From: Sphingobium sp.
GTDB lineage: Bacteria > Pseudomonadota > Alphaproteobacteria > Sphingomonadales > Sphingomonadaceae
Direction: 5' to 3'
Length of the DNA stretch: 34,811 bases
Assembly (NCBI GenBank): GCA_030148625.1
Contig: JASBTC010000299.1
Coordinates: 1-34,811 of the forward strand
Part shown: piece after piece, positions 23,363 through 32,454 of the stretch
How the letters are laid out: every line of letters begins with the position of its first letter
Numbering within the stretch: the stretch's first letter is position 1
Position numbers and translations under genes: made by a program
Notes under the pieces: model-generated
Told to the model about the DNA's origin: nothing
The model's database searches: none
The model's input: the letters and a program-made list of their open reading frames with translations, nothing else

Positions 23363-23998
23363 CTATGACGTCAGCGACGCTTCGCCGTCCTTCGCGGTGG
23401 CGGGGATGCCGGCATCTGCGAGCAGCCGCACCAGCAGGCCGGTGGCTTTCTGGAGCTGCAGGACATCGGCCTTCTCGCCGATCGCGGTGGTCGCCATCAT
23501 GCCCGCCGTGAAGATCCGCAATATATAGGCGGCATCCGCCGTCGAGACCTGCGGCAGCGCTTCGTCCGATGCTTGCAGATGCAGCAGGCTCTGCGCGATC
23601 GACCTGTCGAGCTGACCGAGATTCTTCTGAAAGATCGCACGCAGTTCGGGTTGCGAAAGACTGTAGGTCCATGCCTCCAGTTCGAACCGGCTCGACGAGG
23701 CATTGCCACGATGGCCGTAGGACAGCAGGCGTGACGCCAGCGCGTCGGCTCGGTCGATCTGCTCGAGTGAAAGGATATCGGAGCCATGCTCGCCAGCGAT
23801 GGCGAGGATCACGGCGTCCTTGCTCTCGAAATAGCCGTAAAATGTGCCTTTGCTGACACCCGCCTCCACGCAGATCTGTTCCACCGTCACGGTCATGCCA
23901 TGCGTATTGAGCGAACGATGCGCGGCCTGAAGGATCTCGGAGCGACGTCTTGCGGCGGTTTCTGGCCTGATTTTCGGCATGGCGCCAAGTTTAGCCAT
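23363..23998 (-). CDS. TetR family transcriptional regulator
   Basis: A 211-residue regulator. The HTH is in residues about 15-60: RRRSEILQAAHRSLNTHGM, then TVEQICVEAGVSKGTFYGYF and ESKDAVI, all canonical TetR. The C-terminal part is the helical ligand-binding and dimer domain. I use the ATG at 23998 (GGGAGGGG upstream); the Met six residues later is the alternative. The gene is divergent from the TonB receptor gene with 79 bp between starts, and an AT-rich palindrome there is a likely operator, so it probably represses both itself and the receptor-hydrolase pair until an inducer binds. Confidence 0.93.
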   Translation of the reverse strand: MAKLGAMPKIRPETAARRRSEILQAAHRSLNTHGMTVTVEQICVEAGVSKGTFYGYFESKDAVILAIAGEHGSDILSLEQIDRADALASRLLSYGHRGNASSSRFELEAWTYSLSQPELRAIFQKNLGQLDRSIAQSLLHLQASDEALPQVSTADAAYILRIFTAGMMATTAIGEKADVLQLQKATGLLVRLLADAGIPATAKDGEASLTS

Positions 23999-24021
23999 TG
24001 CCCCTCCCGGTGCAATGCCCG

Positions 24022-24049
24022 TTGACAAAATGACTGATGAGTTCATTTT
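24022..24049 (+). promoter_or_regulatory. -35 hexamer and candidate TetR operator
   Basis: TTGACA (24022-24027) is a consensus -35 hexamer reading towards the TonB receptor. AAAATGA (24027-24033) and TCATTTT (24043-24049) form an inverted repeat with a 9-nt spacer overlapping it, the usual form of a TetR-dimer operator. No strong -10 hexamer is evident at the ideal distance. It lies in the 79-bp gap between the divergent genes. Confidence 0.55.
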
Positions 24050-24077
24050 GTGGCGCGGAGCGACCCAGGGGGAAGAG

Positions 24078-26228
24078 ATGGAAAAGCGGAAAATCGGCGT
24101 GCGCGCCGGGCTGGCGGGCGGCACTTTCGCCATTGTCGCAGCGCTTGCGGTTCCTGCGCAGGCGCAAACCGAAACCGGCGCGGATGCCGAATGGAGCGAG
24201 ATCGTGGTGACGGCGGCGAAGCGCGCGGAACGCGTTCGCGACATTTCCGGATCGGTCAGCGCGTTCGACGAAGCCGCGCTCGAGACCGTCGGTGCGCGCA
24301 GCCTCGCCGACTATCTCACCCGCACGCCGGGTGTCGTCTTCAACCAGACCGTGCCCGGAAATTCGGCGGCGATCATTCGCGGCGTCGCCACCACCACCGG
24401 CATCGCCCAGGCCCAGGGCACTACCGGCTATTTCATCAACGACGTGCCGATGACCGATCCATTCTATTCGGGCGGCATCCCGGACATCGACACGTTCGAC
24501 GTCGACACTGTCGCCATCCTGCGCGGCCCGCAGGGCACCTTGTTCGGATCGGCCTCGCTCGGCGGCGCGATCAACTATCAGGCGCGTCGTCCCAATCTTG
24601 CCGGGATCGAGGCCCATATCCGCGGCACTTATGAAACGGTGCGCCGCGGCGAGGACGGTTATTCCGCCAATGCGATGCTGAACCTGCCAGTCATTTCGGA
24701 CAAGCTCGCGATCAGGGGCGTTTTCGGTCACCGCCGGATCGGCGGTTTCGTCGACAATCTCGGTACCGGTGAAGACGATTCCAATCGGACGACGATTAAT
24801 GGCGGGCGTGTCCAGGTGGCGTTCCGGCCTGCCGAGGGTACCACCATCAACTATCTCTTCCTGCGCCAGGTCCAGCGCACCCGCGATATCGGATCGACCG
24901 AACCGGCGATTGGTCCGTACGAAAAACGGACGCTGATTCCCGAACCCTTCCGCTATGCCACCACCATCCACAATCTGCGGCTCGATCAGGATCTGGGGTT
25001 CGCGTCGCTGACCGTGACCGCGACACGCCGCGCCAAGATATTTTCCGGGCAGCAGGATTTCTCGAGCTTCGCAGGCGGCGCGCTGGCGGGCTATGCGCCG
25101 ATCGCGTTTCTCGAACCGGGCACGATCCGCGGCGAGACGGTCGAGGCGCGGCTGACATCGCCGACCGGCCAGCGTTTCGAATATCTGGTCGGCCTTTTCC
25201 ACGACCGGACACGGCAACGGATCGTCAATCAGCTCGACGCACCCGCCGCCGCGGGCGATTTCGGAACGCCGATCCTGCTCGATGCGATCGTTCCCGTCCA
25301 AGGCCGCGAAAGCGCCCTGTTCGGAGAGGGAAGCTGGCGCCCTAGCGACACGATCAAGCTCACCGCCGGCGGCCGCCTGTTCCGCACGCGGCTCGCGTCG
25401 ACGACGATCACGTCGGGGCCGCTCGTCGGTGCGACGGCCATTGCCGGGGGGAATTCCCGCGAGACCGGCTTCTCGCCCAAGCTTTCGCTGACCTGGACGC
25501 CCGATCCGGACCTGATGATCTATGCGCTGGCATCGCGCGGTTTCCGGTTCGGCGGGCCGAACATCGCCACCGACCCCCAATTCTCCATCCCGCCCCAGTT
25601 CGACTCGGATGCGCTGTGGAATTACGAGATCGGCGCACGCGCCACGCTCATGGACGGCCGTCTGCTGCTCGACGGCACGGTCTATTGGATCGACTGGAGC
25701 GACATCCAGGTCACCCAGTCGAGCCCGGGCGGATTCACCTATACCGCCAATGCCGGCCAGGCGCGCAACCGCGGCTTCGAAGCGAGCGCGCGCCTGCGCC
25801 CCTCGCGGGGGCTCACCATCCAGGGTTCGGTCACATATCTCGATGGGGAGCTGCAGCGCGATTTCTCCTCCGCGGCCGGCCTTGTCCGTGCAGGATCTCG
25901 CCTGCCGGGGGCATCGCGCTGGCAGCTCTCGGATTCGATCACCTATGAGGCGGCGGAGATTGCCTATCGGCCGAGCATTTCGCTCAGCCATCGCTACGTC
26001 TCGCGCGCACCGGGAGAACTCAGGCCCCTGCCCCGGATGCAAGGCGGATATCATCTCGTCGATCTGCGCATCGGCGCGCAGATCGGCGCGTTCGGCGTCG
26101 CCGCCTTTGTCGACAATATCGCCGATGCGCGCGGCGTCTCGCAATCGACCTCCGGCCTGGTGCGCGGGCCGATCCAGTATCTCGTCCGCCCGCGGACCAT
26201 CGGATTGACGCTGGACCATCGTTTGTGA
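24078..26228 (+). CDS. TonB-dependent receptor (1)
   Basis: A 716-residue outer-membrane receptor. From the ATG at 24078 (GGGGGAAGAG upstream) there is a signal peptide ending AQA-QTETG, a TonB box EIVVTAAKR, a plug domain (ADYLTRTPGVVF, AIIRGVATTTG, VAILRGPQGTLFGSASLGGAI) and a 22-strand barrel with the late RGFEASARLRP and YRPSISLSHRYVS strands. It ends TIGLTLDHRL instead of the usual aromatic residue. There is no N-terminal FecA-type signalling domain. Substrate unknown. Its stop overlaps the GTG start of the exported hydrolase (GTGA), so uptake and hydrolysis are linked; the divergent TetR protein probably controls both. Confidence 0.95.
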   Translation: MEKRKIGVRAGLAGGTFAIVAALAVPAQAQTETGADAEWSEIVVTAAKRAERVRDISGSVSAFDEAALETVGARSLADYLTRTPGVVFNQTVPGNSAAIIRGVATTTGIAQAQGTTGYFINDVPMTDPFYSGGIPDIDTFDVDTVAILRGPQGTLFGSASLGGAINYQARRPNLAGIEAHIRGTYETVRRGEDGYSANAMLNLPVISDKLAIRGVFGHRRIGGFVDNLGTGEDDSNRTTINGGRVQVAFRPAEGTTINYLFLRQVQRTRDIGSTEPAIGPYEKRTLIPEPFRYATTIHNLRLDQDLGFASLTVTATRRAKIFSGQQDFSSFAGGALAGYAPIAFLEPGTIRGETVEARLTSPTGQRFEYLVGLFHDRTRQRIVNQLDAPAAAGDFGTPILLDAIVPVQGRESALFGEGSWRPSDTIKLTAGGRLFRTRLASTTITSGPLVGATAIAGGNSRETGFSPKLSLTWTPDPDLMIYALASRGFRFGGPNIATDPQFSIPPQFDSDALWNYEIGARATLMDGRLLLDGTVYWIDWSDIQVTQSSPGGFTYTANAGQARNRGFEASARLRPSRGLTIQGSVTYLDGELQRDFSSAAGLVRAGSRLPGASRWQLSDSITYEAAEIAYRPSISLSHRYVSRAPGELRPLPRMQGGYHLVDLRIGAQIGAFGVAAFVDNIADARGVSQSTSGLVRGPIQYLVRPRTIGLTLDHRL

Positions 26229-27235
26229 CGACGCGCCTGCTCGCGGCGACGATCGCTGCCCTGCTGTCGCTGACGCCATCTTATGGTCAGGCGCCGGCAC
26301 CGTGTGAGCAAGACGGGATCGGCCGCGACAGTTTCTGCGCGCTCGGGCCCGTGCGGCTGCATTTCGTCGATTATGGCGGCGAAGGGCCACCGCTGATCCT
26401 GCTTGCCGGGCTGGGAAGTTCGGCGCGGATCTTCGACAGCTTTGCCCCCCTTTTGCGGCGCGGCCACCGCGTCCTGGCGATCACCCGCCGCGGCTATGGC
26501 CAGTCCAGCGATGCGGCCGATGGGAATTATTCGAATGCGGCGCTGGTGAGTGACGTCATCGGCCTGATGGACCGGCTGGATATCGGCCGCGCCTCCTTTG
26601 TCGGCCACAGCATTGCGGGCGGCGAACTGGCGACGCTGGGTGTCGACCATCCCGGCCGCGTCGAGCGCCTGATCTATATCGACGCGGCATATGACCGGTC
26701 GGCGGTCCCGGCCTTGATGGCGGCAATGCCTCCGATGCCGGGGCCGCCCGCCGAGATTCGCGCGGATGTGCGGAAATTCATCCAATGGCGCGCGCGATCG
26801 CTGGGCGTGCGGCCGACTTCGGTCGCGGCCGATATCGTCGCCACGCTCCGCCAGGGGACGGCCGGCGCCGTTCCAAGGACCAGCGATGCGGTGGCCGCCG
26901 CCATTCTCGCGGGTGACATCGCCGCGCCGGAGCCATGGCAAGCGATCGCAGCACCTTCGCTCGCTTTCTATTCGTCCAAGGACGTCGTCGAACAATTGCC
27001 GCCGGACGCGAGCAACGAACAGCGGACCGCCTTTGTCGATTATTCGATCAGGATGCTGAGACCCTGGATGCTGCGCGAGCAAGCCGAATTCCTCGCACGC
27101 CGGCGATGCGGCATCGCCGTGGAGGTTCCGGACAGCAGCCATCATCTGTTCCTCGAGCGGCCCGCCTGGCTTGCCCGCAAGATCCTGGCGTTTCTGGCGG
27201 AGCCCTCGCCTTGCCGCGTCGCTGCCGTCGACTGA
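26225..27235 (+). CDS. Exported alpha/beta hydrolase
   Basis: A 336-residue protein starting at a GTG that overlaps the receptor stop. The signal peptide is MTTRLLAATIAALLSLTPSYG, so the enzyme is periplasmic or outer-membrane attached. The alpha/beta hydrolase core shows ILLAGLGSSARIFDSF (oxyanion region), VLAITRRGYGQSS, the nucleophile elbow FVGHSIAGG with Ser 129, IYIDAAYDRS, and the catalytic His in VPDSSHHLFLERP. Esters, lactones or amides are typical substrates; coupling to a TonB receptor suggests processing of the imported compound. No transmembrane segment follows the signal peptide. Confidence 0.92.
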   Translation: MTTRLLAATIAALLSLTPSYGQAPAPCEQDGIGRDSFCALGPVRLHFVDYGGEGPPLILLAGLGSSARIFDSFAPLLRRGHRVLAITRRGYGQSSDAADGNYSNAALVSDVIGLMDRLDIGRASFVGHSIAGGELATLGVDHPGRVERLIYIDAAYDRSAVPALMAAMPPMPGPPAEIRADVRKFIQWRARSLGVRPTSVAADIVATLRQGTAGAVPRTSDAVAAAILAGDIAAPEPWQAIAAPSLAFYSSKDVVEQLPPDASNEQRTAFVDYSIRMLRPWMLREQAEFLARRRCGIAVEVPDSSHHLFLERPAWLARKILAFLAEPSPCRVAAVD

Positions 27236-27284
27236 TCCGCGCCACCTGACCAGGATCATCTGCCTCGCCATTTCCCGATCATGC

Positions 27285-27313
27285 TTGATATTGATACATT
27301 ATCATATGATAAT
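27285..27313 (+). promoter_or_regulatory. Strong promoter overlapping an 18-bp palindrome
   Basis: TTGATA (27285-27290), a 17-nt spacer and GATAAT (27308-27313) fit the sigma-70 consensus, each hexamer at five of six bases. CATTATCATATGATAATG (27297-27314) is a perfect 18-bp palindrome covering the spacer and -10, so a dimeric repressor bound there would block transcription of the M61 peptidase gene. The core TCATATGA recurs at 32458-32465. Confidence 0.72.
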
Positions 27314-27343
27314 GGATTAAGAGTGCATCTGGCAGGGGAATAT

Positions 27344-29257
27344 ATGATGGGCAGATTGGCGATGGCGTCGTTGGCGCTGCTTCTGGCGGCGCCGCATGCG
27401 GTATCGGCACAGCCCGTGCAACCGGTACAGCCGGTCGCGCCGCTTCACGATGCCGATTATCCGGGCGTCATCGGGCTGGCGATCGATGCGCGCGACGTGG
27501 CGCGCGCGATCGTTCGCGGCACGATGACGTTGCCCGTCCAGGCCGCGGGACCGATGACCATCTATTTTCCCCGCTGGGTGCCGGGCCATCACGCGCCGTC
27601 GGGGCCGATTGCGCGGATCGCCGGGCTGAGCGTGCGGGCCGGCGGCACCGATATCGGATGGAAACGCGATCCGGTGATGATGCATGCGATCCATATCACC
27701 GTGCCCGAGGGCGCCGACACCGTCGAAATCGCCTTCCAATATCTTTCGCCGACCGATCCGAGGATGGGCCGGATCGAGATCAGTCCCGACATGATCGACC
27801 TGCAATGGACGTCGATCGCGCCCTATCCGGCGGGCTATGCATCGCGCCGCATGACGGTGCAGGCGTCGGTGCGCCTGCCCGAAGACTGGCAGTTCGCGAC
27901 CGCCCTGGCGACCGACGCCGTTGCCGACGGCGTGATCCGGTTCAAGCCGGTCGATTACGAGATCTTGGTCGATTCACCGATCGTGGCCGGACGCTATTCG
28001 AAACGACATGAACTCGGCACGATCACGGGCGCACCCGTCGCCCTGGCGATCTTCGCGGACCGGCCGGAACTCCTCGTCGCCAGCCCCGAACAGATCGAGG
28101 CGCATCGGCGGTTGATCGATCAGAGCTTCAGGCTGTTCGGCTCGCGCCATTTCGATCGTTACGATTTCCTGGTCGGACTGACCTCCAGGATCGGCGGTCT
28201 CGGCGCCGAGCACAGCCGGTCGAGCGAGAATTTCACCGTTCCCGATTATTTCACCCGATGGGCCGCGACCGCGCCGAGCCGGGAATTGCTGCCGCACGAA
28301 TTCGTCCATAGCTGGAACGGCAAATTCCGCCGCGGCGCGGACCTGCTGACGCCGACGCTCGACACGCCGATGCAGAACAGCCTGCTCTGGGTCTATGAAG
28401 GGCTGACCCGGTATCTGGGTGCGGTGCTGTCGGTCCGGTCGGGGTTGCACAGCCTGCAGGAGGGGCTCGACAATTTCGCGCTGACCGCCGCCACGATGCA
28501 GAATCGCACAGGCCGGCAATGGCGCCCGCTGCTCGATACGACCAATCATTCCATCTATGCCGAGGGTGCGCAGCCCTGGCCCAATTGGCAGCGCGGATCG
28601 GACTATTATCTCGAAGGCCAGCTGATCTGGCTCGACGTCGATACGCGGATCCGGGCGCTGTCGGGCGGCAAGCGCAGCCTCGACGATTTCGTGCGCGCAT
28701 TCTTCTCGATCGGAGATGGTTCCTATCGGCCAGTCGCTTACACCTTCGATGACGTCGTGGCGGCATTGAACCAGGTCGCGCCCTGGGACTGGGCCGCATA
28801 TTTCCGCGACCATGTCGAAAAGGTCACGCGCGACGCGCCGCTCGATGGCCTGGCGCGGGGCGGCTATCGCCTGGTCTTTACCGATACTCCGACCGATTTC
28901 TTCCGCAGCGACGAGGCGCAGCGCGGCGTCACCGATCTGGGCTGGTCGATCGGGCTGACCGTCAATGGCAGCGGCCGGATCGGCGATATCGTCTGGGACG
29001 GGCCGGCCTTTGCCGCGGAACTGACGATCGGCACGCAGATCGTTGCGGTGAACGGCCGGGCCTATGATGCCGAGGACCTCAAGCGCACCATCGCGACGTG
29101 CAAGGGCAGGGCGGAAAAGCTGACCCTGACCGTGAAGCGCAGCGATATCGTGCGTGACGTCCGTGTCGGTTGTGCCATGGGGCTGCGCTATCCCCGGCTC
29201 GAGCGCGACGCCGGCGTGCCCGCGCGGCTCGATGCGATCCTGGCGCCGCGCCGATAG
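27344..29257 (+). CDS. Exported M61 family metallopeptidase
   Basis: A 637-residue protein. The first ATG of ATGATG at 27344 follows AGGGGAATAT; MMGRLAMASLALLLAAPHAVSA is a signal peptide. The zinc motif HEFVHSWNGK is at residues 318-322 and the third ligand Glu is probably in VYEGLTRYLG about 50 residues on, as in glycyl aminopeptidases of family M61. An N-terminal beta-rich domain (PMTIYFPRWVPGHHAPSG) and a C-terminal PDZ domain (GTQIVAVNGRAYDAEDL) complete the usual architecture. It is likely a periplasmic aminopeptidase. It has its own promoter on an 18-bp palindrome and lies between the hydrolase and the second TonB receptor. Confidence 0.94.
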   Translation: MMGRLAMASLALLLAAPHAVSAQPVQPVQPVAPLHDADYPGVIGLAIDARDVARAIVRGTMTLPVQAAGPMTIYFPRWVPGHHAPSGPIARIAGLSVRAGGTDIGWKRDPVMMHAIHITVPEGADTVEIAFQYLSPTDPRMGRIEISPDMIDLQWTSIAPYPAGYASRRMTVQASVRLPEDWQFATALATDAVADGVIRFKPVDYEILVDSPIVAGRYSKRHELGTITGAPVALAIFADRPELLVASPEQIEAHRRLIDQSFRLFGSRHFDRYDFLVGLTSRIGGLGAEHSRSSENFTVPDYFTRWAATAPSRELLPHEFVHSWNGKFRRGADLLTPTLDTPMQNSLLWVYEGLTRYLGAVLSVRSGLHSLQEGLDNFALTAATMQNRTGRQWRPLLDTTNHSIYAEGAQPWPNWQRGSDYYLEGQLIWLDVDTRIRALSGGKRSLDDFVRAFFSIGDGSYRPVAYTFDDVVAALNQVAPWDWAAYFRDHVEKVTRDAPLDGLARGGYRLVFTDTPTDFFRSDEAQRGVTDLGWSIGLTVNGSGRIGDIVWDGPAFAAELTIGTQIVAVNGRAYDAEDLKRTIATCKGRAEKLTLTVKRSDIVRDVRVGCAMGLRYPRLERDAGVPARLDAILAPRR

Positions 29258-29336
29258 CGGCGGTTGCCCGCGATCCGGTCCTCGCATTTGATCCGTCCGG
29301 TGTGGCCCGTCAGTCACATTTCATGATATTCATTCA

Positions 29337-29350
29337 TTTTCATATCCAGA
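29337..29350 (+). promoter_or_regulatory. Degenerate copy of the TTTTCATATGAAAA site
   Basis: TTTTCATATCCAGA matches the palindrome at 32455-32468 in 11 of 14 positions, with the left half exact. It lies in the AT-rich leader region about 105 bp before the start of the second TonB receptor. AT-rich sequence makes partial matches less striking, so this is weak evidence of shared control. Confidence 0.35.
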
Positions 29351-29454
29351 TTTCTATTTTATTTTAGGCATAAACTAATTATATGGATGGCGACGGGCCA
29401 GGAGAGTTCGACCCAGGGATGCTGGAACACGGCGATGAGAGGGAGGGTAAACCA

Positions 29455-31725
29455 ATGAAATCGATGACCAATCACATGCTGCGCACGATGGGGTGCAGCG
29501 TCGCCGCGATCGCGGCTCTGCTCGCGACGAGCGGCCCGGCCCGGGCGCAGGACACCGAAACCGCCGCGGAGTCGCAGGGGCTCGACGATATCGTCGTCAC
29601 CGCCCAGCGCCGCAGCGAAAGCATCCAGGATGTGCCGGTCGCAGTCACCGCATTCGGGGCGCAGGAACTGCAGCGCGCGAACATCCAGGATGTCGGCGCC
29701 TATTTCCAGAACACGCCCAACGTGTTCATCACCGACAGCCCGATCCGCAGCGGCAACAATGTGTCGAGCAGTGCGCTCGGCCTCGCGCTGCGCGGCATTT
29801 CCAATGTCGGCGGCAACGCGTCGTCCTTCGGCATCTATCTCGACGATTTCAACATCTCACATATCGCGCTCAACCCGCACCTGATCGACATGGAGCGGAT
29901 CGAGGTGCTGCGCGGGCCGCAGGGCACCTATTTCGGGCGCAATGCGTCGGGTGGCGTCATGAGCCTCAACACCCAGAAGCCGGATACGAAGCGCTTCGCG
30001 GGAGAGGCCAATGCGATGGCCGGCCGCTTCGGTACCTATGAACTGGGCGGCATGGTCAACGTGCCGCTGAGCGACACGATCGCCGTCCGCGCCGCGGGCA
30101 AGTGGGAAACCTCCGACGGCGAGTTCAACAACAAGCACCCCGTCGGCGGCGGCAATGGCCGCGACTACAAGGCGGCACGGCTTTCGGCGCGCGCGACGCC
30201 TACCGATTCACTGACGATCGACCTGTCGTATAATTATGCCAAGGAGCATGACGACGATTTCGGCCTGATCCACACCGGCGTGCTGAGCGACTTCATCAAG
30301 TCGATCTGCCCGGGCGTCACCTTCTCGTGCCCGGTCGATTCCAATCTCGGCTATTATCCGAATAATCGCCGCAACTATGCGCATGATGCGCCGCTGGTGG
30401 TGAACAACGAATATCACATCGCCGTCGGCCGCATCGCCTGGACGGGCGAGACCGTCGGCGTCACCAGCATCACCGGCTATGGCTCGGCGAAGTTCAATCG
30501 CAGCGGCGAGCTCGATTTCTCGAGCGTCGATTTCCTCCGCGAAGGCTTCAACTACGACAATCGCAAGAGCTTCTCGCAGGAGTTGCGCGTCCAGTCGGTG
30601 GGCAACAGGCGGCTCAAATGGATCGTCGGCGCGGTCTATGCGCGCGACAAGCATCGCGAAGGCGAGTTCATCGCGGCGGGCAAGCAGAATGATATCGGCC
30701 TGCCCGAGGATTTCCCGATCGAGCTGTCGCATTTCAACCAGAAGATCACGTCCAAGGCGGTGTTCGCCGAAGCGACCTTCGACGTCACCGACGCGCTGTC
30801 GCTGACCGCGGGCGCCCGCTATTCGCACGACAAGCTCGACCGGTTCGAGGACCAGATCGAATTTGGCGGTCCGCTTCAGTCCGTGCGCGGCAGCCGCAGC
30901 TTCAGCGACGTTTCCCCCCGCTTCGCGATCAAATATGCCGCGTCGGACGATGTGAACATCTATGGCAGCATCTCCAAGGGGTGGAAGTCGGGCGGTTTCG
31001 AACTCGACCCGCAGCGTGCGCGCAGCGATTTCGGTGCCGAGACGCTGTGGAACTACGAGATCGGGGTGAAGAGCACGTTGCTCGACAACCGGCTGCGCGC
31101 CAATCTCGCATTGTTCTACATCGACTGGAGCGACGTTCAGGTCAGCTCGGGCGTGGTCGGCCGCGATGCCAACGGCAACATCATCAACTATGCCGGCATC
31201 TCGAACGCCGCCAGCGCCACCAGCAAGGGTGCCGAGCTCGAACTGCTCGCCGCGCCGATCGACAATCTCGAGCTCGGGCTGAACATCGGCTATCTCAAGG
31301 CGCGCTTCGACAAATTCACCGATGCGCGCACCAATTTCGGCACGCTCGACCTGTCGGGCAAGCCGCTGCCCAAGGCGCCCGAATGGACGCTGTCGACCTT
31401 CGCGCAATATACCGCGCCGGTGACGGGCGACATCGACGCCTTTGTCCGCGGCGAATATTTCTACACCGACGATGCCTATACCACGGTGAACAACATCGCG
31501 GCGGTGATGGCCGGGCAGCCGCTCTTCCCCTATCTCGTCGAGGGCTATGGCAAGGTCAATCTGCGCCTCGGCCTGGAAAGCGACCGCTTCCGCATCGCCG
31601 CCTATGTCGAGAATCTGTTCGACAAGAAATATTATACGGCCTCGTTCGACTTCGGTTTCGCGAACGGTGCGGCGGTGATGCCCGGGCTGCGCCGCTGGGG
31701 TCTTCGTGGCAGCATCAAATTCTGA
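29455..31725 (+). CDS. TonB-dependent receptor (2)
   Basis: A 756-residue outer-membrane receptor. The ATG at 29455 follows GGGAGGG; a signal peptide ending ARA-QDTET leads to the TonB box DDIVVTAQRR. The plug shows VPVAVTAFGAQEL, LALRGISNVGGNASSFGIYL and IEVLRGPQGTYFGRNASGGV, and the barrel ends GLRGSIKF with the terminal Phe expected by the BAM complex. It resembles the large family of sphingomonad receptors for plant- or aromatic-derived compounds, but the substrate cannot be assigned. A REPIN-like element and a strong bidirectional terminator follow. Confidence 0.95.
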   Translation: MKSMTNHMLRTMGCSVAAIAALLATSGPARAQDTETAAESQGLDDIVVTAQRRSESIQDVPVAVTAFGAQELQRANIQDVGAYFQNTPNVFITDSPIRSGNNVSSSALGLALRGISNVGGNASSFGIYLDDFNISHIALNPHLIDMERIEVLRGPQGTYFGRNASGGVMSLNTQKPDTKRFAGEANAMAGRFGTYELGGMVNVPLSDTIAVRAAGKWETSDGEFNNKHPVGGGNGRDYKAARLSARATPTDSLTIDLSYNYAKEHDDDFGLIHTGVLSDFIKSICPGVTFSCPVDSNLGYYPNNRRNYAHDAPLVVNNEYHIAVGRIAWTGETVGVTSITGYGSAKFNRSGELDFSSVDFLREGFNYDNRKSFSQELRVQSVGNRRLKWIVGAVYARDKHREGEFIAAGKQNDIGLPEDFPIELSHFNQKITSKAVFAEATFDVTDALSLTAGARYSHDKLDRFEDQIEFGGPLQSVRGSRSFSDVSPRFAIKYAASDDVNIYGSISKGWKSGGFELDPQRARSDFGAETLWNYEIGVKSTLLDNRLRANLALFYIDWSDVQVSSGVVGRDANGNIINYAGISNAASATSKGAELELLAAPIDNLELGLNIGYLKARFDKFTDARTNFGTLDLSGKPLPKAPEWTLSTFAQYTAPVTGDIDAFVRGEYFYTDDAYTTVNNIAAVMAGQPLFPYLVEGYGKVNLRLGLESDRFRIAAYVENLFDKKYYTASFDFGFANGAAVMPGLRRWGLRGSIKF

Positions 31726-31763
31726 GCTGGGTTTGACCCATCCGTATGGAAACAGCCCTATGA

Positions 31764-31851
31764 TGTCATTCCCGCGAAAGCGGGAATCCCGCTTCTTCTT
31801 CTCTTTGATGCTTCACGGAAAAGCTGGATCCCCGCTTTCGCGGGGATGGCA
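31764..31851 (-). repeat. REPIN-like repeat doublet, copy 2 (inverted)
   Basis: The same architecture as 2504-2591: a GTCATTCCCGCGAAAGCGGG palindrome at the left and CCCCGCTTTCGCGGGGATG at the right around a 34-nt spacer. Read on the minus strand, the spacer matches copy 1 at 30 of 34 positions, so the element is in the opposite orientation. The right palindrome carries CCCCGC instead of TCCCGC with a matching change in the other arm (compensated). It lies just after the second TonB receptor. Confidence 0.85.
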
Positions 31852-31886
31852 CGGGGCGAACTGATCCCAGCCATCTCTGCATGGCA

Positions 31887-31929
31887 AAGGAAAACCCCCG
31901 TCGGCAAGGTGCCGGCGGGGGTTTTCCTT
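31887..31929. terminator. Strong bidirectional rho-independent terminator
   Basis: AAGGAAAACCCCCG-TCGGC, a loop AAGGT, then GCCGG-CGGGGGTTTTCCTT: a GC-rich stem with one mismatch, flanked by A-run and T-run on both strands. It lies between the converging TonB receptor gene (stop at 31725) and VOC gene (stop at 31946) and should terminate both. Confidence 0.9.
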
Positions 31930-31945
31930 GATCGGGGCAGACCGA

Positions 31946-32431
31946 TCAGCGCGGCTGGCTGGGCGTCCAGCTCAATATCTCGACCGCATAGCCTTCGGGA
32001 TCCTTGAAGATGAAGGCGTGGATCGATCTTGTGTCGTCGAGCCGCGTGGTCTTGCGCTCTTCGCTGATCGCGATGCCCTGTGCGCGGACGCGATCATACC
32101 AGGCATCGACCGCGGCGACGCCATCGACCACAACCGTCACCATCACCGGCTTGTTGTCGGAGGGCCGGAGCGTGCCGTCCTTCGCATTGACCAGCCCCAG
32201 CGTGGCGGTGTCGGTCAGATTGAACAGCCGCACCCATGGCGGCGTATCCTCGGGCGCCTTGCCGAGCAGTCTCTCGTAAAAGGCCGCGGCGCGCGGCAGG
32301 TCGTTATAATAGAGGAAAGTCATCTGCCCTTTGACCGGTGCAGCGGCCGGTGGCGCCGGCCGCTCGGCATTGGCCGCGGGCAGGGCGCAGGCCGTTCCCA
32401 ACAGAGTAAGCGCCAGGCCGAATTTCCGCAT
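31946..32431 (-). CDS. Exported VOC family protein
   Basis: A 161-residue protein from the ATG at 32431 (GGGAGATCGAG upstream). MRKFGLALTLLGTACALPAANA is a signal peptide, which is unusual for the mainly cytoplasmic VOC family. The glyoxalase-like body shows FLYYNDLPRAAAFYERLLGK (first repeat) and AFIFKDPEGYAVEILSW (last strand with the conserved Glu). The substrate is unknown. It is divergent from the Tat-protein gene, with a TTTTCATATGAAAA palindrome between, and converges on the second TonB receptor through a shared terminator. It probably belongs to the same uptake locus. Confidence 0.92.
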   Translation of the reverse strand: MRKFGLALTLLGTACALPAANAERPAPPAAAPVKGQMTFLYYNDLPRAAAFYERLLGKAPEDTPPWVRLFNLTDTATLGLVNAKDGTLRPSDNKPVMVTVVVDGVAAVDAWYDRVRAQGIAISEERKTTRLDDTRSIHAFIFKDPEGYAVEILSWTPSQPR

Positions 32432-32454
32432 CTCGATCTCCCAATTAATATGCT

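Noticed and set aside
23991..26390. A 799-codon open frame on the minus strand
   Set aside because: It is antisense to the first TonB receptor and starts inside the next gene. The product is Arg/Ala/Gly-rich without motifs.
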